64,000 nucleotides of DNA from Deltaproteobacteria bacterium (GTDB taxonomy: Bacteria; Myxococcota_A; Polyangia; Haliangiales; Haliangiaceae). Shown piece by piece: positions 7,935-14,931 of this stretch. Position numbers and translations under genes: made by a program. How positions within the stretch are numbered: position 1 is the stretch's first letter; each line of letters opens with the position of its first letter. The notes under the pieces are model-generated. The model was not told the origin of the DNA. It ran no database searches and saw nothing but the letters and a program-made list of their open reading frames with translations. The stretch is from NCBI GenBank assembly GCA_020630875.1, contig JAHDIH010000002.1, forward strand, positions 433,332-497,331, given 5' to 3'.

Positions 7935-7950
7935 TGACTCCTACGGAAGT
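7932..7950 (-). promoter_or_regulatory. proB-proA junction: stop, Shine-Dalgarno and AUC in one frame
   Basis: On the minus strand the junction reads CTT CCG TAG GAG TCA ATC. The proB stop TAG forms part of a TAGGAG ribosome binding site, and the ATC that could start proA follows after three bases, in the same reading frame as proB. This would suit termination-reinitiation by the ribosome finishing proB. The spacing is shorter than the usual 5-9 bases, which would favour coupled rather than independent initiation. Confidence 0.5.
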
Positions 7951-9002
7951 AGGACCAAATCATCCCTGTGAATGACCTCACTACCATGATCATAACCTAA
8001 TGTTTCGCGAATTTGTGAGGTTTGTAGTCCGATAATTGCAAGTACGCTATCGCAGGCGTAGGCGGTGATTCCCTGGCCAATAATTTCTCCACTTGAAGTG
8101 GTAATGGAGACTAGATCTCCGCGGGAAAAACGACCAGACGCACCTACAATTCCCGACGGCAACACACTTTTCCCCTTGTCGACGATTGCCTTAACTGCTC
8201 CGGCATCTACGCTGATGGAGCCTACCGGCTTAGCAGAAAACGTGAGCCAGTGTTTACGTGCGGAGATGCCATCGGTCGGATGAAAAATGGTACCAGTCGC
8301 CGTCTTTTCAATTAGAAAACTACGAATCTGTTTAGGGCTACCCACTAAAAGCATGGGAATTCCTTGAGACGTCGCAATTGTTGCAGCTTGTAATTTAGTG
8401 GTCATTCCTCCGGTACCCAAGCTGGTTTTGTCAACTCGTACCAAAGGCGCGGCTTGTTTTTCTATGTCGTGGATGTTGGCTACGACATTGTTGTTCTTAT
8501 CTAGCAAACCGTTGGTACTAGACAAAACCACCAACAGGTCGGCCTCGACCAAAGCAGCAACTTGTGCAGCGAGTCTGTCGTTATCTCCTAGCTGTATCTC
8601 ATCGAAGGAGATGCTGTCATTTTCGTTGATGATGGGAACCGCATCTCTAGCGAAAAGGGTTCGCAACGTTTGACGCGCGTTTAAGAAGCGGCCCCGATTG
8701 CCTATGTCTTCGTGAGTCAAAAGAAGCTGGGCAATGGGGATACCTGATAGAGCTTCAATCCACCTTCGCATAAGCTCAACTTGTCCAAGTGATGCTATCG
8801 CTTGCAATTGGTGCAATTCACTCGGCCTTTTTTCATCAGTTCCAAGACCGCATGCGATCGCGCCACTAGAAACAATGGCTACATCAACGTTTAGCTTCTT
8901 AAGCTCTCTAACTATTTCTCCAAGTTCTTTGCGTGTTTCATCATCTATTACTTTTTGACTTCCTACTTTGATAACAACTCGAGAGAACTCAATATTCAGC
9001 AT
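7941..9002 (-). CDS. proB: Glutamate 5-kinase ProB
   Basis: ProB phosphorylates glutamate in the first step of proline synthesis and is normally feedback-inhibited by proline. The 353-residue protein has an amino-acid kinase domain (R-V-V-I-K-V-G-S, V-S-S-G-A-I-A-C-G, I-N-E-N-D-S-I-S, F-G-D-N-type block L-G-D-N-D-R-L-A-A-Q-V-A, G-T-G-G-M-x-T-K-L-Q-A) and a C-terminal PUA domain from about residue 265 (S-G-I-V-G-A-S-G-R-F-S-R-G-D). I chose the ATG at 9002 because GGAGAG stands 6 bases upstream and the protein then begins just before the first strand of the kinase fold; a longer frame to 9047 lacks such a site. It overlaps the upstream gene by 14 bases. Confidence 0.95.
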   Translation of the reverse strand: MLNIEFSRVVIKVGSQKVIDDETRKELGEIVRELKKLNVDVAIVSSGAIACGLGTDEKRPSELHQLQAIASLGQVELMRRWIEALSGIPIAQLLLTHEDIGNRGRFLNARQTLRTLFARDAVPIINENDSISFDEIQLGDNDRLAAQVAALVEADLLVVLSSTNGLLDKNNNVVANIHDIEKQAAPLVRVDKTSLGTGGMTTKLQAATIATSQGIPMLLVGSPKQIRSFLIEKTATGTIFHPTDGISARKHWLTFSAKPVGSISVDAGAVKAIVDKGKSVLPSGIVGASGRFSRGDLVSITTSSGEIIGQGITAYACDSVLAIIGLQTSQIRETLGYDHGSEVIHRDDLVLLP

Positions 9003-9687
9003 GATGTTCTCTCCAACTGTCGCAAAAAGAAGACTTAATTTCTGCAATCACCCTACTGTTGTCGCTCAGCACTTGATCCAAAGGGCCGAAGAGTCCCGTT
9101 GGTATTTCACTGTCAATATCGATTGCATTGACTAAGGCATATTGGTTGGTACCAACGACACGCATCTTTGCGACTAAGTGTTTTAACTGGCTTAGATATC
9201 TGTTGTTAGACAATACAGACTTGGCAGCATTAACATAACCAGAGGCAGTATCTTGAAGTATCGCAAGATCTGAATCGTTTATGGTCTCGCAAATGCAAGT
9301 GGTCAACCGCTTGGCTTGCTCCGATGAAATCGCAAGGCCCACATGCAGTTTGCTGCAGTAGGTATCAAACAGGGTTGTGGCAAGGAACAGTCGGGTGACG
9401 CATTGGTTGGTACTGGACTTGCCTGGCGCAAAACACGCCACCTCAGTCATTGCTTGGCTTAGTAGGGACAGCTCTGATGCACCGATCATTATCTGTCGTT
9501 TCTTAGAATGAGCGAGCAATAGAAAAAATATTAGTCGTTGAACGTTTCCACGAGCTAGGCCGGGGGGACTGATTTTCTTGGCCGTTGCCACAACGCAAGC
9601 GTCTCGCAAAACTTTGCGTTTTTCTGAGTGACTATTCGATGCAATTAGTGAGCCCACTGTCGCGACTCTATCAGTCTTAAGGATCAA
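8989..9687 (-). CDS. Hypothetical protein upstream of proB
   Basis: The 232-residue product is mostly helical with scattered Cys residues and no signal peptide or recognised motif. A moderately hydrophobic stretch (L-I-F-F-L-L-L-A-H) near residue 55 is too short and too close to charged residues to be a clear membrane helix. Its end overlaps the proB start by 14 bases, so it probably belongs to the proBA transcript; the usual gene at this place in other bacteria is obg, and this protein shows no GTPase motif. No function is proposed. Confidence 0.55.
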   Translation of the reverse strand: MILKTDRVATVGSLIASNSHSEKRKVLRDACVVATAKKISPPGLARGNVQRLIFFLLLAHSKKRQIMIGASELSLLSQAMTEVACFAPGKSSTNQCVTRLFLATTLFDTYCSKLHVGLAISSEQAKRLTTCICETINDSDLAILQDTASGYVNAAKSVLSNNRYLSQLKHLVAKMRVVGTNQYALVNAIDIDSEIPTGLFGPLDQVLSDNSRVIAEIKSSFCDSWREHHAEY

Positions 9688-9699
9688 TGAAAAGATCGA

Positions 9700-10581
9700 C
9701 TATTGCACGCCTACAGGGGGAGCAAGTCCTTTTAAAAGCTTGTTCCGATCGCTGACATCTTGAATTCTCTTATGAGTCCGCACCCATTTTCCCTTTTGGG
9801 GAATTTCTATGGCGTCAACGGATGGGGCACCGACTCTATGGGTGACCTTGATAGTAAGTTCGCTTGGCTGGTTTTGCATTGTAATGGTCCCGACAACAGA
9901 TAGTTCGCCTTCAAATATCATTCCGGTCGTGGCATCTGCCTTCATATCTCCCGTTAGGTTTTTGATTTTTGCGGAAGCAAGTATGCCTTTTGATACTTTT
10001 TCTGCAGCTAGAGAAAGCTTGAACTGTTGGCAGGGGGCAATGCATTTCGCATCTCCTTGCTTTTCAATTGCGATGTTGTCTGCCACAGCATGAACGTAGG
10101 ATGCGAAGTCGCTGGCGACTCTAAGTTGGGCATTGACTATTTCTTCTTGGCTGACGACCGGTCGCCTGTGGTACTTGCCATAGCGTTGACGAACGTAGAC
10201 TTCGTCGTTGTGCAGAATGTAGTCGACCCCTAGATCTTTGTCGTTGTTCGTTACGGCACGAAACTCTGTCGGTGAGACAAAGTCCAATGTGCTTTCTACG
10301 TTGAGCACTCTAGAGTCTTTGAGTTGCAGTTGGGACTCTGATTTCAATCGATGGGCTCCCAACGATTGTGCAGGATAGTTAGCTAGTGCTAGCGCGAACC
10401 ACTCGGCGGGATTGTCGAGAAGCATTGCTTCGGTCAATTTGGGAGGGGGGATTTTGGTGACCAGACCGTTAAGATCTTTGTCATCAGCACCTGTTCCACC
10501 ACCTGACGCCACGCATCCGAAGCATAGTGAGCTAATTATGAGCAAATTTCTCACGAACCGGTGATATCTGTTTTTTGCCAT
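9700..10581 (-). CDS. Putative lipoprotein with LolA/LppX-like beta-rich body
   Basis: From the ATG at 10581 the protein has 293 residues, with basic residues followed by a hydrophobic signal and the lipobox S-L-C-F-G-C (Cys at about residue 23). A Gly/Asp-rich linker follows. The rest alternates strands with T-I-x-x-x-L-D-F and D-Y-I-L-H-N-D-E-V-Y-V-R-Q-R-Y-G-K-Y features reminiscent of LolA/LppX-type lipid carriers, but no diagnostic motif settles it. Two Cys residues in K-C-I-A-P-C may form a disulfide. An upstream ATG at 10641 would add 20 residues before the signal and looks less likely. It lies 12 bases before the hypothetical gene leading proBA and could be co-transcribed. Confidence 0.6.
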   Translation of the reverse strand: MAKNRYHRFVRNLLIISSLCFGCVASGGGTGADDKDLNGLVTKIPPPKLTEAMLLDNPAEWFALALANYPAQSLGAHRLKSESQLQLKDSRVLNVESTLDFVSPTEFRAVTNNDKDLGVDYILHNDEVYVRQRYGKYHRRPVVSQEEIVNAQLRVASDFASYVHAVADNIAIEKQGDAKCIAPCQQFKLSLAAEKVSKGILASAKIKNLTGDMKADATTGMIFEGELSVVGTITMQNQPSELTIKVTHRVGAPSVDAIEIPQKGKWVRTHKRIQDVSDRNKLLKGLAPPVGVQ

Positions 10582-10619
10582 CACTTCCACCGTCATTACT
10601 GGCGAATTTTGGGCAGTAG

Positions 10620-10934
10620 CTAGTCTACGGTAACTTTCCATTCAATCTCAATGGGTTGTCCACCAAGGACCCCTGTGGTTTGTCCTTCTCCTGTGAGGAT
10701 GAAAGTCCCGGGGAACCGCTCATTGACTCCATCAAGTACCAGCTTCTCATTGCAAGTATTCTGTAGACCCGCCTCGCCGTCGCATTTATCGTAGTAACCC
10801 TCGAGGCAATTTTGCTCGGGTATTATTGTGAGTTCTAGAGTGCCGTCCTGGTAACAACCTCCACATCCCGAGGACGTAGTAAGCAGTGCTACTTCTGAAC
10901 TAAGTAAACATAAGATAAGTAACAGCGTACGCAT
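10620..10934 (-). CDS. Small Cys-rich exported protein
   Basis: The 104-residue product opens with a clear signal peptide (L-L-L-I-L-C-L-L-S-S) and then G-C-G-G-C. The region C-Y-Q-D-G to C-N-E-K contains five further Cys residues within 45 residues, which suggests disulfides in the periplasm or outside. The Cys of S-S-G-C could be a lipobox, but Ser instead of Leu at -3 makes this uncertain. The C-terminal half is beta-rich. It lies 38 bases upstream of the putative lipoprotein gene on the same strand. No family is recognised. Confidence 0.55.
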   Translation of the reverse strand: MRTLLLILCLLSSEVALLTTSSGCGGCYQDGTLELTIIPEQNCLEGYYDKCDGEAGLQNTCNEKLVLDGVNERFPGTFILTGEGQTTGVLGGQPIEIEWKVTVD

Positions 10935-10986
10935 TCCGATAACCTAAAAAATACGAGTGGCAATGTACAGCGACAAGTTTCAGTGT

Positions 10987-11002
10987 GGTGACTGATGTCA
11001 CC
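10987..11002. promoter_or_regulatory. Palindrome GGTGAC-TGAT-GTCACC in a divergent intergenic region
   Basis: A perfect 6-bp inverted repeat with a 4-base spacer lies 52 bases upstream of the small Cys-rich gene and about 180 bases upstream of the prepilin peptidase gene. Its position between divergent genes and its symmetry fit a dimeric regulator site. No particular regulator can be named. Confidence 0.35.
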
Positions 11003-11180
11003 TAATATCTCTGGCGATATACTTTCAACGGCATTTAAATCGTGGCCAAGATCAACAACGGTTACCTGTAGAGAATGAGCAGACAGAAGACTACAAATCG
11101 TTGATTGTAGGTTCAGGTATGCATTGTTTTATTCTGTCGCTTTTGTGGCGATGCAGATTTCATGACGCTATAGTCCCAAC

Positions 11181-12086
11181 GTGATCGAACTGATGCCGGG
11201 GGCGTTTGGTTTGGTATTCGGATGCGTGATGGGAGCACTATGGGGTAGCTTTGCAAACGTATGCATTTACCGCTGGCCGCCATCAAAAGAATTTCCAACG
11301 GGACGTTCCTGCGCGTTTCCGCCATCTCATTGCTTTAGCTGCAGCAACAATATTAAGTGGTACGATAACCTGCCTTTGATCAGTTGGCTTTGGTTAAAAG
11401 GCCAATGCAGATTTTGCAAAACTTCATTCTCTAGCCGCTACCTATGGGTTGAGCTAGCTTGTCTGATTCTTTTTGGATTGATGCATGTAATCGCGTTTTC
11501 TTACAAACCCGCTGCGATGAGTCAAAATGCAGCACTTCTGCATTACGTATTTTTGTGCACGTTCGTTTTCATTCTAGTGGTCATTGCATTCATCGATATC
11601 GATCATCAGCTCGTACTCGATATCGTAACGTATCCGTGGATTCCAATATTCTTCATGCTGGGGTGTCTCACGTATTCGGTCTCCGCCGAAAGTAGAGTCC
11701 TTGGCGTGCTTATAGGGTACGGAAGCATGCGTTCCATCGACATCCTTTGGGAGAAAATTCTCAAGAGAGGCCCCGGCATGGGGGGCGGAGACGCCAAGCT
11801 TCTCGCGATGATCGGCGCTTTCTTAGGATGGCAGGCACTACCGATCACGGTCTTTGCTGGCTGCATTTTCGGGATCTTGCAAGCGTTGCCTGCCGCAGTG
11901 CGTAAAGGAGAAGAAGACTTTCTCCAACGAAAACTACCTTTTGGTCCCTTTTTAGCGATGGGTGCTCTAACATACGTGTGTCTGATCGCAATAAAGCCAC
12001 CTTTGCCAGAATTTCTTTCTGCAATTGAGCTCTTTTACTATTCAGATTGGATGAAACTTTATGACCCTCTTTTCTTTAGTCTTTGA
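11181..12086 (+). CDS. pilD: Prepilin peptidase / N-methyltransferase (PilD, family A24)
   Basis: PilD cleaves the leader of type IV prepilins or type II pseudopilins at the inner face of the membrane and methylates the new N-terminus. The 301-residue protein shows about eight membrane helices, the N-terminal G-S-F-A-N-V-C-I-Y-R motif, the zinc pairs C51-x2-C54 and C76-x2-C79 of the methyltransferase part, and both catalytic aspartates: F-I-D-I-D at about 137-141 and G-G-G-D-A-K with D204. Start is GTG at 11181; an ATG at 11193 is an alternative. The end overlaps the next gene by 26 bases. No pilin or pilus assembly gene is in the window. Confidence 0.92.
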   Translation: MIELMPGAFGLVFGCVMGALWGSFANVCIYRWPPSKEFPTGRSCAFPPSHCFSCSNNIKWYDNLPLISWLWLKGQCRFCKTSFSSRYLWVELACLILFGLMHVIAFSYKPAAMSQNAALLHYVFLCTFVFILVVIAFIDIDHQLVLDIVTYPWIPIFFMLGCLTYSVSAESRVLGVLIGYGSMRSIDILWEKILKRGPGMGGGDAKLLAMIGAFLGWQALPITVFAGCIFGILQALPAAVRKGEEDFLQRKLPFGPFLAMGALTYVCLIAIKPPLPEFLSAIELFYYSDWMKLYDPLFFSL

Positions 12087-12702
12087 AACGCCTGAGTCCT
12101 TCGCGACCGCTGTCGGTGCAAGTTCGCCACCAACAATGCGCCACGATGCGTTTACAGACGTACCCGTTGGAAACTCAGTGATTTGCGATGTGCATCTTTC
12201 TTGGCTTGATGAATGTTGGCGTTTGCGTGGCAAAAAGGTTTTAAATCTTCCCCCACAAGTGATGTTTGACTCTGGGCAGGAAGCGACCTGGCATTATTTG
12301 AATCGCGCGACAACTAACATCACGATGCCAAAGTCGGGGCGAGTCTTTAGTAGAATTCCTATTCGCTTGCCTTTGACCTACAAAGTGGTTCGTGAAGAAC
12401 ACTCTTGGCAAGGGCACGGTTACACTACGGATATCGCAGCAGGTGGTTTGGCTTTTGCTACCGAAAACGCCATCACAAAGGGAGACAAAGTCGTTTTGTC
12501 ACTACGGTTGTCGGCTTCTACTACGGTGAAATTGACGGGAGAAGTAAAGTGGCGACGCGAAGACCCCATGGCGATCGGAACGGGCGTTCGTTTCAAAGAT
12601 TTGACCGCTGCTGATCACAAACCGCTGCGCAAGATGCTTTGGGATATTGCGCTAACTGGAAATCATCAGAGGTACGAAAGTACCAATTACGCCGAATGGT
12701 AA
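12061..12702 (+). CDS. PilZ-domain protein
   Basis: PilZ domains bind cyclic di-GMP. The 213-residue protein has an N-terminal region of about 95 residues without recognised motif and a C-terminal PilZ domain with R-V-F-S-R-I-P-I-R-L (the R-x-x-x-R element) and D-I-A-A-G-G-L (variant of D/N-x-S-x-x-G, with Ala at the Ser position), then the strand E-V-K-W-R-R and G-T-G-V-R-F. The Ser to Ala change may weaken ligand binding. It overlaps pilD by 26 bases and the following gene by 7, so the four genes 11181-14557 form one unit, probably linked to pilus function. Confidence 0.85.
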   Translation: MTLFSLVFETPESFATAVGASSPPTMRHDAFTDVPVGNSVICDVHLSWLDECWRLRGKKVLNLPPQVMFDSGQEATWHYLNRATTNITMPKSGRVFSRIPIRLPLTYKVVREEHSWQGHGYTTDIAAGGLAFATENAITKGDKVVLSLRLSASTTVKLTGEVKWRREDPMAIGTGVRFKDLTAADHKPLRKMLWDIALTGNHQRYESTNYAEW

Positions 12703-13577
12703 ATTCCAATGATGTTGTTTCTTTGACTCTTCGTTCTTGGATAGAGGCAGAAGCATTTTGTGACGAAAAGATTGCGATGGGATACCCTTTCCATATCGAT
12801 GGTGTTTCCGCAGAAGAGGGGACCGTACTGACTGTTGCCCTCGAGTTGCCGAACGATATGGTCTTTGCGTTTGAGGCGAGATGCGTGAGGAAGAATCCTA
12901 ATTCGTTCTTGCTGGTCGGGAGTAATCGTTCCTTGATGCGGCAGCTTCGCGGATTGTTGGACAGTCAATCATCGCTACATCGACCGCAAAAAACCATCGA
13001 TATAGAAGAAGACATCACGCTAGATGGTGAGGTGGGAGAGCTAGAAACCACCCACGCATCACTGCAGAAACTATTGGAAGACGTATCGAAGCAGCCTATG
13101 AAAGCAATGTTTGATGACCTTGATGGCTATTGCGAGTTCGTCGCGAATGTTCATCCTGGCCGATATTCTTCGATAATGAACCCGTCACTTAAACAACTGT
13201 GCAGAGAACTACTTTTGATGGCGAATCGAAATCTTGCCAATCAAGCCAACTGTCATTCTCAATTCTTAGGAGAGAGACAGATAGCGAAAACCGAGTCTCC
13301 AGATTCAGTTCATGCACTGTTAGCTGAGGTAAACAGAAAGATTGAAAAGGGCGAGTTTGAACTTGCGGGACAGCTGGCGGCAGAGGGGATTCAAAGATTT
13401 CCAGCAGAACCTGTTTTGCGAGCTTGTTACCATTACGCCAGCGGACAACTCGCCCTGAGTAAACAACAGCCAATGGTTGCGACCTCCCAATTTGAAGCGG
13501 CAATATCATTCGACAATAGTTTCGAGCCCGCATTGGTCGCTCTTGAAAGAATGAGGGTACTTAGGAGAAACTCTTGA
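12696..13577 (+). CDS. PilZ-like plus TPR-like protein of the pilD cluster
   Basis: The protein is read from the ATG at 12696, which overlaps the previous stop (ATGGTAA), giving 293 residues; an upstream in-frame ATG at 12639 would place 19 extra residues inside the PilZ gene. The first 85 residues form a small beta domain (V-S-L-T-L-R, G-V-S-A-E-E-G-T-V-L-T-V-A-L-E-L, F-E-A-R-C-V-R-K-N) that resembles a PilZ or PilZ-like fold without the R-x-x-x-R motif. The C-terminal 100 residues are helical with TPR-like spacing (L-L-A-E-V-N-R-K-I-E-K-G-E-F-E-L-A, then Y-A-S-G-Q-L-A-L). It probably acts as a cytoplasmic adaptor for the same system as its neighbours. No named family is recognised. Confidence 0.6.
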   Translation: MVNSNDVVSLTLRSWIEAEAFCDEKIAMGYPFHIDGVSAEEGTVLTVALELPNDMVFAFEARCVRKNPNSFLLVGSNRSLMRQLRGLLDSQSSLHRPQKTIDIEEDITLDGEVGELETTHASLQKLLEDVSKQPMKAMFDDLDGYCEFVANVHPGRYSSIMNPSLKQLCRELLLMANRNLANQANCHSQFLGERQIAKTESPDSVHALLAEVNRKIEKGEFELAGQLAAEGIQRFPAEPVLRACYHYASGQLALSKQQPMVATSQFEAAISFDNSFEPALVALERMRVLRRNS

Positions 13578-14557
13578 TCGCCGGGGTGATTGACTTACTT
13601 AGTGCAGATACTAAGTGGCACGGCATTACGTTTCACGGTGCAATAAAGACAATTGATTTCAGTGTGCCTTCATGGTTTTCAGTTTGGCCTGACTTGGTCG
13701 CTGCGTCTAGCTATGCCGTTTGGTTTGAGACCGCAGGTCGCCAAGGACTCCTCGAACTGCTTGCGACGATTGAAGCTGAAAGAGTGGTTGCAGCAATTGG
13801 TGCAACACTTTCAATCCAAAAGCGTCGTTGGTTGCAGCGGACTGGAAAACTTGTCGGCAGAGAAATAATTATTGTAGACCGAGCCATTGCGGTGGAGGAG
13901 CGGGAAGCTATTCTGGTCCACAACGGAGGTGTTACCAAAATCCGTAATCACGTCGCCCATGGGGTTCGGTTAGTGCGAGAAAATAGTCGTTTTCCATTTG
14001 ATCCAGCAATCGGAGAGCGAGCATGGGACGAGCTTCTATCAGGCAAAGCAACGTTAGATCTCACGAATATTGCACTAGCGAGTGAACCCGCCTTTGTTGT
14101 AGTGGAAGACTCTACTCTTGCTCGTCAAATGGCTAAGGAACTTGGATTGAAGAGTTCCCGCTTAGAGTCGAGTCTTGGTCATGCACTGGCCGACTCAATA
14201 GCATCTGCACTCGGAGGAGGAGATGGTATACTTTTAGTGCCTAGTTCCTCGAGACAGTTGGCGGTGTCCATTAACGACGGGCAGCCTCAGTTGGTCTGTG
14301 AGATTAATGATGCACTTCCAATCGTGTCTCTGGTAGGTTTTTTCCCATCTGAAAACATTGTTAGAAATCACAAAGTACAATTGCTTACAAGAGTAGGAGG
14401 GGAGTCGTGGGAACCTTGCCGACGTTATCAGCTGATTTCGAGGAGCATGGACCCCATAGAGTTAGAGGTCGCGATAGACGTGGGAGAGTCACCGTCAATT
14501 GCGGCTTTTGACATGATGAGGCATAGGCATATTGAGCTCATCGCCGTCGAAGACTAG
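13574..14557 (+). CDS. Hypothetical protein, last gene of the pilD cluster
   Basis: The 327-residue product begins at a TTG that overlaps the previous TGA (TTGA) and has AGGAG six bases upstream. It is soluble, lacks a signal peptide and contains alternating strands and helices. G-G-G-D-G-I-L-L-V-P-S-S-S near residue 215 and V-V-V-E-D-S-T near 175 suggest an alpha/beta fold, but I recognise no motif. Tight coupling to PilZ-type proteins and a prepilin peptidase points to a role in pilus or secretion control; that is inference. It ends at the border of the structured repeat region. Confidence 0.55.
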   Translation: MIAGVIDLLSADTKWHGITFHGAIKTIDFSVPSWFSVWPDLVAASSYAVWFETAGRQGLLELLATIEAERVVAAIGATLSIQKRRWLQRTGKLVGREIIIVDRAIAVEEREAILVHNGGVTKIRNHVAHGVRLVRENSRFPFDPAIGERAWDELLSGKATLDLTNIALASEPAFVVVEDSTLARQMAKELGLKSSRLESSLGHALADSIASALGGGDGILLVPSSSRQLAVSINDGQPQLVCEINDALPIVSLVGFFPSENIVRNHKVQLLTRVGGESWEPCRRYQLISRSMDPIELEVAIDVGESPSIAAFDMMRHRHIELIAVED

Positions 14558-14572
14558 TCGCCTTTCGCTCGC

Positions 14573-14677
14573 CAGAATGATTGCTGGCGGCGTTAAGCGA
14601 GACCTCGTGGACACCAGTCCACGTCGGTTTCCTTGGATTTTCATCCAAGCTCGCAAGCCTTGCCAGTAATCATTCTG
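14573..14677. repeat. Nested inverted-repeat element, three-way-junction fold
   Basis: A 16-base arm CAGAATGATTGCTGGC (14573-14588) pairs with 14662-14677, with one G/A difference in the perfect complement. Inside, GCGAG (14597-14601) pairs with CTCGC (14650-14654). Inside that are two hairpins with 4-base loops: CGTGGAC-ACCA-GTCCACG (14606-14623) and CTTGGAT-TTTC-ATCCAAG (14632-14649). All stems can form together as a closed stem ending in two side hairpins. It starts 15 bases after the stop of the preceding gene. It could be a small structured RNA, a complex terminator or a palindromic DNA element. Confidence 0.7.
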
Positions 14678-14689
14678 ACTTCGCTTGGG

Positions 14690-14921
14690 TTTGCGGGTTG
14701 GCTTGAATTTTCCATTCAAGCTGGAGTGGGGGAGGCTCGATTTTTAACCAAGCTGGTTTGCGGGTTGGCTTGAATTTCCATTCAAGCTGGAGTGGGGGAG
14801 GCTCGATTTTTAACCAAGCTGGTTTGCGGGTTGGCTTGAATTTCCATTCAAGCTGGGGTGGGGGAGGCTCAATTTTTATCCAAGCTGGTTTGCGGGTTGG
14901 CTTGAATTTCCATTCAAGCTG
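14690..14921. repeat. Tandem 66-bp hairpin repeats, about 3.5 copies
   Basis: Copies start at 14690, 14757, 14823 and 14889 (periods 67, 66 and 66; the first has one extra T in the loop) and each starts TTTGCGGGTTGGCTTGAAT. Each copy contains the hairpin GCTTGAAT-loop-ATTCAAGC (14701-14721, 14768-14787, 14834-14853, 14900-14919), then a G-rich stretch and, in copies 1 and 2, a smaller hairpin AACCA-AGC-TGGTT that spans the copy border. The last copy is cut short just before the 3' end of trkH at 14932. The array lies between two converging genes. Because 66 is a multiple of three, both strands stay open as 22-residue peptide repeats, which I do not regard as coding. Confidence 0.85.
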
Positions 14922-14931
14922 GGGGGACGAG

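Noticed and set aside
7941..7943. Reassignment of TAG to an amino acid to explain the proB-proA frame
   Set aside because: TAG is the normal stop of several other genes in the window, e.g. 14555-14557, 21323-21325, 22218-22220 and 37691-37693.
7330..7971. Long plus-strand frame antisense to proA
   Set aside because: The minus strand encodes ProA with all motifs; the plus frame has no recognisable protein features.
14690..14921. CRISPR-like direct repeats
   Set aside because: The units are contiguous 66-bp copies without unique spacers.
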